Shown one piece after another: positions 42,957 to 50,115 of a DNA stretch of 64,000 nt. The position numbers and the translations under genes are program-made. The notes below the pieces were generated by a model. That model was not told the origin of the DNA. It did not search any database and worked only from the letters and a program-made list of their open reading frames with translations. Position 1 is the stretch's first letter; each line of letters opens with the position of its first letter. This stretch comes from CAWCDJ01 sp963778675 (GTDB lineage: Bacteria > Acidobacteriota > Terriglobia > Bryobacterales > Bryobacteraceae): positions 62,001 to 126,000 of the forward strand of contig CAVZVI010000009.1 of NCBI GenBank assembly GCA_963778675.1, in the 5' to 3' direction.

Positions 42957-44536
42957 TGCTTCTCCGCGAGCGCTGCCAACCGCTTGCGCGCGTCGGTCAG
43001 AACGGCGAAGTCCACATCCGCCGCGCTCCAGCCATTGATCGCCTCCTGGTATTCGTGCCGCGCCGCGTCAGTATTTCCCGCATGCTCCGCCTCTCTGGCG
43101 AGCGCATAATGTGTACCCGGATAGCTGGGTGCGACCTTCTGTAACTGCCTCGCGACGTCGCTGGCGAGGCCCCAGTCGTCAAGATCGCGGGCAAGCGTCG
43201 CTACTGCTTCGACCCGCAGAACGGTCTGAGTCCATCGGTCTGAGGAGGGGTCGGCCAAGAGTTTGGATATGCCGCCGAGCAGCATCGCACGGGCTTCCTT
43301 CGGCCGGCCTTTGCGCAGCAGAAATTCGCCTTGAACGAGTTCCAACTCGGGTAGGAGCACGCCGCCATCTGGGGTTTCCCGCAGCAGGTGAAGCGCGCGA
43401 TCTCCTTCTTCTGCGGCTTCATCTGAGGCACCCAGATGTAGTAGGATCCGGCTCATCACCAGGTGTCCCAGCGCCTGGACTACCGGATCTGCGCGGGCCA
43501 TGAGCGCTTTGGCCGCTGACTGCGCCTGGCCGGTACGCCCTTCGAGAAGCAGCAACATCGGCCAGGCGCCTTCGTTCAGCTCCTGGGAAAACTCGACGGA
43601 GGGGAGTTCGAAGGAACGGCGTAGAACCGTATCGGCCCGCCGCAACTGTCCGGCATACTGATAGGACACTCCGAGTAAATCCAGATTGTGGTGGTACTGC
43701 CAGTCGTATTCCGGCGGGATATGCTCGGTCCGAAAATACGCCAGTTCCAGTTCATCAGCTTTCCGAAACTCCGCAAGGGCCTCCTGCGTTCGATTCACGC
43801 GGCGCAGTATGTGCGCGAGCATATGGTGGGCATGCGGCACCGCGGGTGCGAGGCTGACGTACTCCTCCGCATGACTCAAAGCCAGGTCCGTTCGCCCGAC
43901 GTTCTCATAGGCATGCGTCAAATAGTGATGCGTGGCGAAGTAGTGCGGCTGTTCGGCCAGCGCCCGCTGATAGAAGGCAATGGAACCCTCGCCGGCGCCC
44001 ATCCCTGGCATATCGTGCGTCTGCTGGTCCGCCTGTCCCCGGAGTAGGAGAAGTTCCACGTCGTGCGGGTACTTTGCCAGTGTCAGATCGAACTCTTTCA
44101 GGTAATTCGATCGGTCCTGGCCGAACTGCAGCGCGCATAGACGGATTCTTGCTTTCTCGCGATCGCTAACCGGCTCGGCGAGGGCATCCGCCTGTTGACT
44201 GGCCTGCCTTGCGCCTGCCGGGTTGCCCAGTTCGGCCAACGCATAACTGAGCCCGACGTCTGCCATCGCCAGCTTCGGATCGAGGCGGAGAGCTTGATGG
44301 AACGATCTGGCCGCCTCGATCCACACGTACGAATGAAGATAGGCAAGCCCCTGGTCGTAGTATGCCTGGGCAACCTTGGACGCCGTCGTCACATTTTCGT
44401 GAGACTTCCCGATGCCTTCGCGAAGCGGGAGGGGACGCTCCAGTATTTCTTCCGGCACGGGGACCCGCTCCGACTGCGCCAGGCCGGCGATTCCGAGAGC
44501 AAGGAAAACTAAGTAGCGCAGCGACGCGTGGATCAT
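42953..44536 (-). CDS. secreted TPR-repeat protein
   Basis: The protein is 527 residues with a short signal peptide (to G-I-A-G-L-A-Q). The mature part is a string of tetratricopeptide-like helical repeats, for example Y-Y-D-Q-G-L-A-Y-L-H-S-Y..A-A-R-S-F-H-Q-A-L-R-L-D-P and A-H-A-Y-E-N-V-G-R-T-D-L-A-L-S-H-A-E-E-Y. TPR proteins are scaffolds; no catalytic site is seen. It starts 11 bases after the TonB-dependent receptor gene, so a role with that receptor at the outer membrane or periplasm is likely but inferred. Its last codons overlap the end of the convergent kinase gene. Confidence 0.85.
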   Translation of the reverse strand: MIHASLRYLVFLALGIAGLAQSERVPVPEEILERPLPLREGIGKSHENVTTASKVAQAYYDQGLAYLHSYVWIEAARSFHQALRLDPKLAMADVGLSYALAELGNPAGARQASQQADALAEPVSDREKARIRLCALQFGQDRSNYLKEFDLTLAKYPHDVELLLLRGQADQQTHDMPGMGAGEGSIAFYQRALAEQPHYFATHHYLTHAYENVGRTDLALSHAEEYVSLAPAVPHAHHMLAHILRRVNRTQEALAEFRKADELELAYFRTEHIPPEYDWQYHHNLDLLGVSYQYAGQLRRADTVLRRSFELPSVEFSQELNEGAWPMLLLLEGRTGQAQSAAKALMARADPVVQALGHLVMSRILLHLGASDEAAEEGDRALHLLRETPDGGVLLPELELVQGEFLLRKGRPKEARAMLLGGISKLLADPSSDRWTQTVLRVEAVATLARDLDDWGLASDVARQLQKVAPSYPGTHYALAREAEHAGNTDAARHEYQEAINGWSAADVDFAVLTDARKRLAALAEKH

Positions 44537-44547
44537 GATGAGCGTCC

Positions 44548-47500
44548 CTAAAATATACAGCGCGCCCCGAACTGGACCTGGAAAGAGTTTGGTGTCGTGG
44601 AAACGGCGCCAAATCCACCGATGTAGCCGGTGGGCAGTTGGTACGTGGCCGTGCCCTTCACGTTTCCATAAGACGTCCCGAAGTTCGCGCGATCGCTGAG
44701 GTTGTACAGTTCGGCGAAAGCAGAGATTCTGTGCCGCCCCTCATGGCCAAACGGAAAGATTCTCGAGACCCGGGCGCTCATCATGAACAGGCTGTTGCCG
44801 CGCGCGTTGCCGATGCCCTCGGGAATTCCGGCACTGTCAGTGAGTTGCAGCAAGGCGCCCGGTTCGCCGCTCGGATTCGCTCCCTGGAATAGGGTGTAGG
44901 GACGGCCAGTGGCAAAGGTCAGGGTAGGGGCGATTTCTATTTTGAATGGAATGTTGAAGACGCCGAAGGACGTGATGCGGTGCCGTTCATCGTAAGGCGT
45001 CGGGCCCCACTCCCAGCGCGCGAAAATATCGCCGCCCGTCGGCGACGCAACCGCCGGATAAAGGTAGTACGGAACGCCTCGGAGCGTGCCGTCGCTGTCA
45101 CCAGCCATGCCATTTGCCCAGGCGAGCACATAGTTGACCTGGAAGCTGTTCCCCTTGGCAAAACGGCGCTCATAATGGGCCACGGTTTCGTCATAGACCG
45201 AATGATTCACAGCCGAAGCGATGTACACGGGGCCCAGTAGGGATGCGCTGCCAAAAGCGCTTTGGAGCGCTGCAGCCAGCGGCCGCACTCCGTCAATCAA
45301 CGGATTAACGTCGAGCTGACGCCACAGGTTGTATCCGAATATATCGGTATGGTCCACGGAGAGCACGGCGTTGCCTCCAAACGGATGAGACCAGCCGACG
45401 TGGTACTGCTGCGATTGGGCGTCCTTGGTGTGCTCCGGATCATACCAATACCCGGACGAGTTCAGTCCGGCCGGAAACGACTTGGAGATCGGCGGAATGG
45501 CAGGCAGCGGCGTCAGTGCCGGATTCGCACTCAGGCCGAATCCCGGATTGACGACGGCTGACGTGTAGTAGATTCCGGTCTGGGGAGGGGTCTGCTGGTC
45601 AATAAGGTAAGTAGTGTTCTTGATCTGTTCGTCGTAGAAGATGCCGTAGCTGAAGCGGAAGATATTCCTTCCCTTTCCGCCCACATCCCAGGCCAGACCT
45701 ACGCGAGGCTGGAAGTCGTGCATGTCCGGCAGGCCCGATGGCAGGGCGCCATATGGGCTGCCGATGGCTTTTAGAGTCAGGTACGTGGCGTTGTTCGAAC
45801 GAGCGGACGCGGTATTGAACAGATTATACATATCCCAGCGGAGGCCGAGATTGAGCGTGATGTTGGAAGACACCCGGAAATCGTCCTGAAGATAGGTGCC
45901 AAGCGTCCAGTTATCTTTCGAGTAGTAGGTGCCGACATTCTGGCCACCGCCGTTTGCGGCGAGGCTCGTCTGTAGATACTCAAAAATCGCATTGGATGAC
46001 TGAAATCCCTGTGGAAAGAGAGTCTTGTTCCCGGCAATGACGCTTGGATCAGCGGCGAGGTAAACAGCGCCGGGAGAACCTCCGGCGAAGAACCCGCCGT
46101 TGGTCGGAAGATAGACGAAATCCACGCCAGCCTTCCAGGAATGCCGGCCAGTCTGTATGGAGAGATCGTCGCGCCACTGCCACTTCCGCTCCCGTGTGAA
46201 CCAGTTGGAGTAGGCGTTCGATATGCCGGACGTCAGATCCCCGGAAATGGTCGCGATCGATTCGCTCAGGCAGGCATCCGGGCCAAGGGCGACCGTAGTA
46301 GGTGTGGTGTTAGCCAGCGGACATTGGGGGAACTGGGTGTCGTGCTTGTAGCCGAGCCATTGCGAAACAAATTGGTTGACGGCGTGGGCGTTGATTACCC
46401 AGGTGTCGCCGACTGCGCCGTTCATCAGATACTGGCGGTCCATGTCCTGATACGGTTCCCAGTTCAGAAGGATTGCCGTATTGCTCGAATAGTCGTTTCC
46501 GATCGACCCCACTTCTCCCGACCAGCGAAAGAACAGGGTGTGATCAGTTCTCGGCTGCCAGTTCACTTTACCTATGTATATATTATCGGTCGATGGCTGC
46601 GGGACAGAACCGCTCGCCACAACTCCATACTGGGGCAGCGCCGCCGCAAGGGCGCCCAACTCGCGGATCTGCTGCGCTGAGCGGGGAACGTTGTAGTTCT
46701 GTTTGACGTATTCGTAAGAGCCGAAATAGAATAACTTGTTCTTAATGATGGGACCACCGACCGATCCCCCGAATTGTTCGTGCAGGAAAGGAGCTTTGCC
46801 AAGCCCGCCATGCGCAGGATCCGAAAAATAGTCCGTCCGGATCAGACCCTGGTTGCGAAAGTAGCCGAAGGCGGTGCCGTGGATCCCGTTGGTCCCCGAT
46901 CGGGTTGCGACCAGCACCTGACCCGTGCCGCGACCGTACTCGGCCGGCGCACCGTTGGTCAGCGTCTTGAATTCCAGAACGGAGTCGAGGTTGTAGTTGA
47001 TCATGACGCCGCCACACTGATCTTCCCTGTTTTCCATGCCGTCAACCAACGTTTGAAAGTTCTGACCGCTGCCGCCGCCGATCGAGACCCAGTTCGAGAG
47101 TGCGCCGTGGGATGAAATAGTCGCGGCGACTTCTCTGGCCCCCGGGATGAGAGTCATCATGGAGGCCATAGTGCGGTTGAGAATCGGCAACTCGGCCACT
47201 TCGGTCGGACGGATCGCCCCTCCCAGTGTCGATTGAGAGGATTCCACCTGAGTGGCCTGAGCCTCCACCGAAACGGTTTGCTGTAAAGGGTCGAGCGGCA
47301 TCTGAACATCGACGGCGCGATTGGAACCCGTCAGCAATTCCACGCCCTTGATCTCAGTAGTCGAAAACCCAGGAGCTGTCATTCGGATGTTGTAGTTCCC
47401 GGGAATCAACGACGGCACATTGTAGAGCCCATCACCATTGGTGAGTGTCTTTCGAACAATGCCGCTGGCGGCATTGATGACCGTCACTACCACCCCGGCC

Positions 47501-47616
47501 AGCGAGCCTGCACGCGGGTCGGTGACACGGCCGTTCAGGCTCGCTGTCGCCTGTCCGAAGAGCCAGCCCCCGGACCAGAGCAGCAGTGGAGCAATACGGA
47601 TCAGTCTTCTTCCCAT
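44548..47616 (-). CDS. Oar-like TonB-dependent receptor with carboxypeptidase-regulatory N-domain
   Basis: The protein is 1022 residues with a signal peptide (to W-L-F-G-Q). A carboxypeptidase-regulatory-like sandwich spans about 25-110 (L-N-G-R-V-T-D-P; G-D-G-L-Y-N-V-P-S-L). A plug domain follows (about 115-240; E-V-A-E-L-P-I-L-N-R; Y-G-R-G-T-G-Q-V), then a 22-strand-type barrel to the C-terminal Phe (G-A-R-C-I-F), which is the outer-membrane assembly signal. This architecture is typical of Acidobacteria and of myxobacterial Oar, where it takes up large substrates or secretes proteins. The gene lies 32 bases after a sigma54 activator gene and 11 bases before a TPR gene on the same strand, so expression is probably tied to signalling cluster 2. 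The ligand is unknown. Confidence 0.9.
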   Translation of the reverse strand: MGRRLIRIAPLLLWSGGWLFGQATASLNGRVTDPRAGSLAGVVVTVINAASGIVRKTLTNGDGLYNVPSLIPGNYNIRMTAPGFSTTEIKGVELLTGSNRAVDVQMPLDPLQQTVSVEAQATQVESSQSTLGGAIRPTEVAELPILNRTMASMMTLIPGAREVAATISSHGALSNWVSIGGGSGQNFQTLVDGMENREDQCGGVMINYNLDSVLEFKTLTNGAPAEYGRGTGQVLVATRSGTNGIHGTAFGYFRNQGLIRTDYFSDPAHGGLGKAPFLHEQFGGSVGGPIIKNKLFYFGSYEYVKQNYNVPRSAQQIRELGALAAALPQYGVVASGSVPQPSTDNIYIGKVNWQPRTDHTLFFRWSGEVGSIGNDYSSNTAILLNWEPYQDMDRQYLMNGAVGDTWVINAHAVNQFVSQWLGYKHDTQFPQCPLANTTPTTVALGPDACLSESIATISGDLTSGISNAYSNWFTRERKWQWRDDLSIQTGRHSWKAGVDFVYLPTNGGFFAGGSPGAVYLAADPSVIAGNKTLFPQGFQSSNAIFEYLQTSLAANGGGQNVGTYYSKDNWTLGTYLQDDFRVSSNITLNLGLRWDMYNLFNTASARSNNATYLTLKAIGSPYGALPSGLPDMHDFQPRVGLAWDVGGKGRNIFRFSYGIFYDEQIKNTTYLIDQQTPPQTGIYYTSAVVNPGFGLSANPALTPLPAIPPISKSFPAGLNSSGYWYDPEHTKDAQSQQYHVGWSHPFGGNAVLSVDHTDIFGYNLWRQLDVNPLIDGVRPLAAALQSAFGSASLLGPVYIASAVNHSVYDETVAHYERRFAKGNSFQVNYVLAWANGMAGDSDGTLRGVPYYLYPAVASPTGGDIFARWEWGPTPYDERHRITSFGVFNIPFKIEIAPTLTFATGRPYTLFQGANPSGEPGALLQLTDSAGIPEGIGNARGNSLFMMSARVSRIFPFGHEGRHRISAFAELYNLSDRANFGTSYGNVKGTATYQLPTGYIGGFGAVSTTPNSFQVQFGARCIF

Positions 47617-47648
47617 TCCGTCTCCTCAGAAGCCTCTCTCCGCTCGAA

Positions 47649-48650
47649 TCACCAACTGGCGCTCGCGAGGCACCGTCCGTCACTCAACTGCCGAGCGGGG
47701 CGCGACCTATGACTCCGGCGTGTTTCAATTCCCAGTTTTCGCATCTTATAGATCAAGGTCGTGCGCGGCAAGCCCAGACGATTGGCTGCGCCGCCCTCGC
47801 CTCCGATCAGCCAATCGGTTTGCCTCAACGTCTCGAGGATGTGCTCCCTTTCGGCGTCGGCGAGCGTGCGTGCGGCGTCATGCGCGCCTTGCATCACCGT
47901 CTGCTTCAAGCCCAGCGGCAAGCGAAGGATGGATCCAGGTGAAAAGACGACCGCGCGCTCGATGACATTTTGAAGCTCACGAATATTGCCCGGCCAGTCG
48001 TGCGCCTTGAGCACTTCCACTACTTCCTCCGGGATTGCGTCGACGGGTTTGTGAAGGCGCGCCGAGAGTTGCTGGACAAAATATTCTACGAGCAGCGGGA
48101 TGTCCTGAATCCGTTCACGGAGAGGTGGTACGCAGATGGGGACGACGTTAAGCCGGTAGTAGAGATCGGCGCGAAACTGCCTTTTCCCCACGAGCTGGCC
48201 GAGATCCTGATTGGTGGCCGCTATGATGCGGACGTCCACTCGAATGGTTTGGCTGGCGCCCAAGCGCTCGAACTCCCGCTCCTGAAGCGCCCTTAGCAGT
48301 TTCGGCTGCAGTTCTAACGGCAAGTCCCCGATCTCGTCCAGAAAGAGCGTCCCCCCATCGGCCACCTGAAATCGTCCCTTCGTTTGTGTGCACGCGCCGG
48401 TGAACGCCCCTCTTTCGTGGCCGAAAAGTTCGCTCTCCAAAAGCGCGCTCGGAATAGCCGCACAGTTGACGGCGACAAAGCGGTTGTGGCGCCTCGGACT
48501 GGCCTCATGAATGGCCCTCGCAATCAATTCTTTTCCAGTGCCGGTTTCGCCCTGGATCAAAACAGCGGAATCCACTAGCGCGACCCTCGCCACTTGTGAC
48601 AGTAGTGCCTGGAATTTCGCGCTGGATCCGATCAACTCGATAGTAGCCAT
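47649..48650 (-). CDS. sigma54-dependent transcription activator, AAA+ plus Fis-type HTH, no receiver (cluster 2)
   Basis: The protein is 333 residues and a close relative of 39308-40354. Walker A is G-E-T-G-T-G-K-E (34-41) and the sigma54-contact loop is G-A-F-T-G-A (81-86). Walker B L-F-L-D-E-I-G-D-L and the Fis-like end A-A-N-R-L-G-L-P-R-T-T-L-I-Y-K-M-R-K-L are present. Again the AAA+ core begins within the first 15 residues, so there is no input domain. It heads a probable operon with the TonB-dependent receptor and the TPR gene. A promoter-like 16-base repeat lies about 280 bases upstream, shared with the CheY-like gene. Confidence 0.93.
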   Translation of the reverse strand: MATIELIGSSAKFQALLSQVARVALVDSAVLIQGETGTGKELIARAIHEASPRRHNRFVAVNCAAIPSALLESELFGHERGAFTGACTQTKGRFQVADGGTLFLDEIGDLPLELQPKLLRALQEREFERLGASQTIRVDVRIIAATNQDLGQLVGKRQFRADLYYRLNVVPICVPPLRERIQDIPLLVEYFVQQLSARLHKPVDAIPEEVVEVLKAHDWPGNIRELQNVIERAVVFSPGSILRLPLGLKQTVMQGAHDAARTLADAEREHILETLRQTDWLIGGEGGAANRLGLPRTTLIYKMRKLGIETRRSHRSRPARQLSDGRCLASASW

Positions 48651-49038
48651 CGTCTTACCCCCCGCGGTATGTCACTGGGTGAGCACTTCCTGCTTCTCGA
48701 GCATCGATTGAGCGGCTGCCTGACCGTCTCCGGCGGGCACGCGATACCGGCGATTTACCGCACGAGATCAATGTCGACAATTAGCCGGGACACTCGGGGT
48801 TCCGGACCGCGAAACTACTCCGCGGAAACGGATACCAGGCAGAGTCATAACGAGATCTTGTTCGATGTCCCTTGTAAAAATGCATCCCAGTACGGTTCCA
48901 TAGTACGAGTGGAGTCGACCGGCCGACAATTATAGGTTTATTTATGGCTATGCTAACCGGGTCGACGAGTGTATGTGAGTGAAGGGGCAGCGTGAAGAAC
49001 AAAACGGCCGCGCCTACGGCAGGAAGGTGCTCGCTTAG
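48651..49038. promoter_or_regulatory. upstream region of the cluster 2 sigma54 activator, with repeated promoter-like element
   Basis: This 388-base region has no recognised gene. ATTATAGGTTTATTTA (48929-48944) is identical to 49473-49488; read on the minus strand it ends in a perfect -10 hexamer, TATAAT, pointing to the activator gene. The element is bracketed by GTCGAC-containing arms (48914-48922 and 48957-48966) that are imperfect inverted copies. Another GTCGACAATTA lies at 48773-48783. This suggests a regulated sigma70-type promoter, although no good -35 is evident. Confidence 0.45.
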
Positions 49039-49419
49039 CTAGGTCGCTTTACTGAGAGCCGACCGGACTACGTCCAGGAGATCCGTGGCGTCAAATGGTT
49101 TGTACAGAAACGCGGCGGCGCCTTCGTCGAAGGCTGTCTTCCGAATTCCTACGATATCGTGTGCCGACATCAGGATCACCGGAAGCGCCGGACGCTGGAG
49201 CTTGATCCGGCGCTGCAACTCGATTCCATCCATTCCGGGCATCCGGATATCGGTAATCACACACCTGCTTTGCGCTAGCGCCCCTGAACTGAGAAAGTCT
49301 TCAGCGGATGCAAATACAACAGGTGCATAGCCTGCGGATTCTAAAAGGCTTGATATGGATTCGCGAATTCGGAAATCGTCATCCACCGCCGCTACGATTG
49401 GTAATGATGCGTTCGCCAT
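49039..49419 (-). CDS. stand-alone CheY-like receiver (cluster 2)
   Basis: This is a receiver domain only, about 126 residues from the ATG at 49419. It has an acidic D-D-D pocket, a phospho-acceptor Asp in T-D-I-R-M-P-G and Lys in Y-K-P-F. Upstream in-frame ATG (49431) and TTG (49443) codons are possible, so the start is uncertain by up to eight codons. It lies between the FixJ gene and the receiver-less sigma54 activator gene, as in cluster 1. A role in supplying a phosphorylated receiver to the activator is inferred. The TATAAT-bearing repeat (49473-49488) is directly upstream. Confidence 0.9.
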   Translation of the reverse strand: MANASLPIVAAVDDDFRIRESISSLLESAGYAPVVFASAEDFLSSGALAQSRCVITDIRMPGMDGIELQRRIKLQRPALPVILMSAHDIVGIRKTAFDEGAAAFLYKPFDATDLLDVVRSALSKAT

Positions 49420-49472
49420 CGTGGGCACCATCCCCGATACCAAGAGGGTACCCGCAATTCTACGGCTCGCCT

Positions 49473-49488
49473 ATTATAGGTTTATTTA
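49473..49488 (-). promoter_or_regulatory. 16-base promoter-like repeat upstream of the CheY-like gene
   Basis: ATTATAGGTTTATTTA is identical to 48929-48944. On the minus strand it reads TAAATAAACCTATAAT, starting at the stop codon of the FixJ gene and ending in TATAAT. It would give the CheY-like gene its own promoter inside the cluster, about 55 bases before the start. Confidence 0.45.
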
Positions 49489-50115
49489 GACCGTTTCCCT
49501 GGCTGGGGGAATTCCGAGTTTGTCGGCCATTCTTACCAGCTCTGCCAGCGACTTCGCGGCCATCTTGCGCATGATGTGCCCGCGGTGAACGCCGATCGTA
49601 ATTTCGGTAGTGCCCAGGTCAGCGCCGGTCTGCTTGTTGGCGAAACCAGCCACCACGAAAGGAAGGACTTCGCGTTCGCGGGGTGTAAGTAGATTGTATC
49701 GCCTCTGCAATTCGGCCAGTTCCGATCTTTTCTGCCTTGCAATTCGATCCTGGTCGATGGCGGAGTGAATCGCTCGAAGCAGTTCCTGATCGTCGAACGG
49801 TTTCGAAAGGAACTCAGTCGCCCCGGCCTTGATGGCGCGCACGGTCGAAGGGATGTCTCCATGGCCTGAGATGAAGATGATGGGCACGACATCTCCGTCC
49901 AACAACTGCTGCTGAAGGTCCAATCCGCTGGCGCCCGGAAGCTGCAGGTCTAAGACGAGGCATGCGGGAGCATCCGGCCTTTCGGACTCCAGAAATTCCG
50001 CAGCTGAGCCGAAGACCTCGACTCGTAGTCCAGCCGAGGAGATCAGGCTCGACAGCGCCTCCCGAACCCGATGGTCGTCATCCACCACAAAGACAACAGG
50101 ACCGCCGGAGTTCAT
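49486..50115 (-). CDS. FixJ/NarL-type response regulator (cluster 2)
   Basis: The protein is 209 residues. The receiver has D-D-D (12-14), phospho-acceptor Asp56 and Lys105 in S-K-P-F. The LuxR-type helix-turn-helix contains L-T-P-R-E-R-E-V-L-P and T-T-E-I-T-I-G-V-H-R. Its start overlaps the stop of the histidine kinase gene by four bases, so it is the cognate regulator of that kinase. It is a paralogue of 38034-38669. Confidence 0.93.
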   Translation of the reverse strand: MNSGGPVVFVVDDDHRVREALSSLISSAGLRVEVFGSAAEFLESERPDAPACLVLDLQLPGASGLDLQQQLLDGDVVPIIFISGHGDIPSTVRAIKAGATEFLSKPFDDQELLRAIHSAIDQDRIARQKRSELAELQRRYNLLTPREREVLPFVVAGFANKQTGADLGTTEITIGVHRGHIMRKMAAKSLAELVRMADKLGIPPARETV

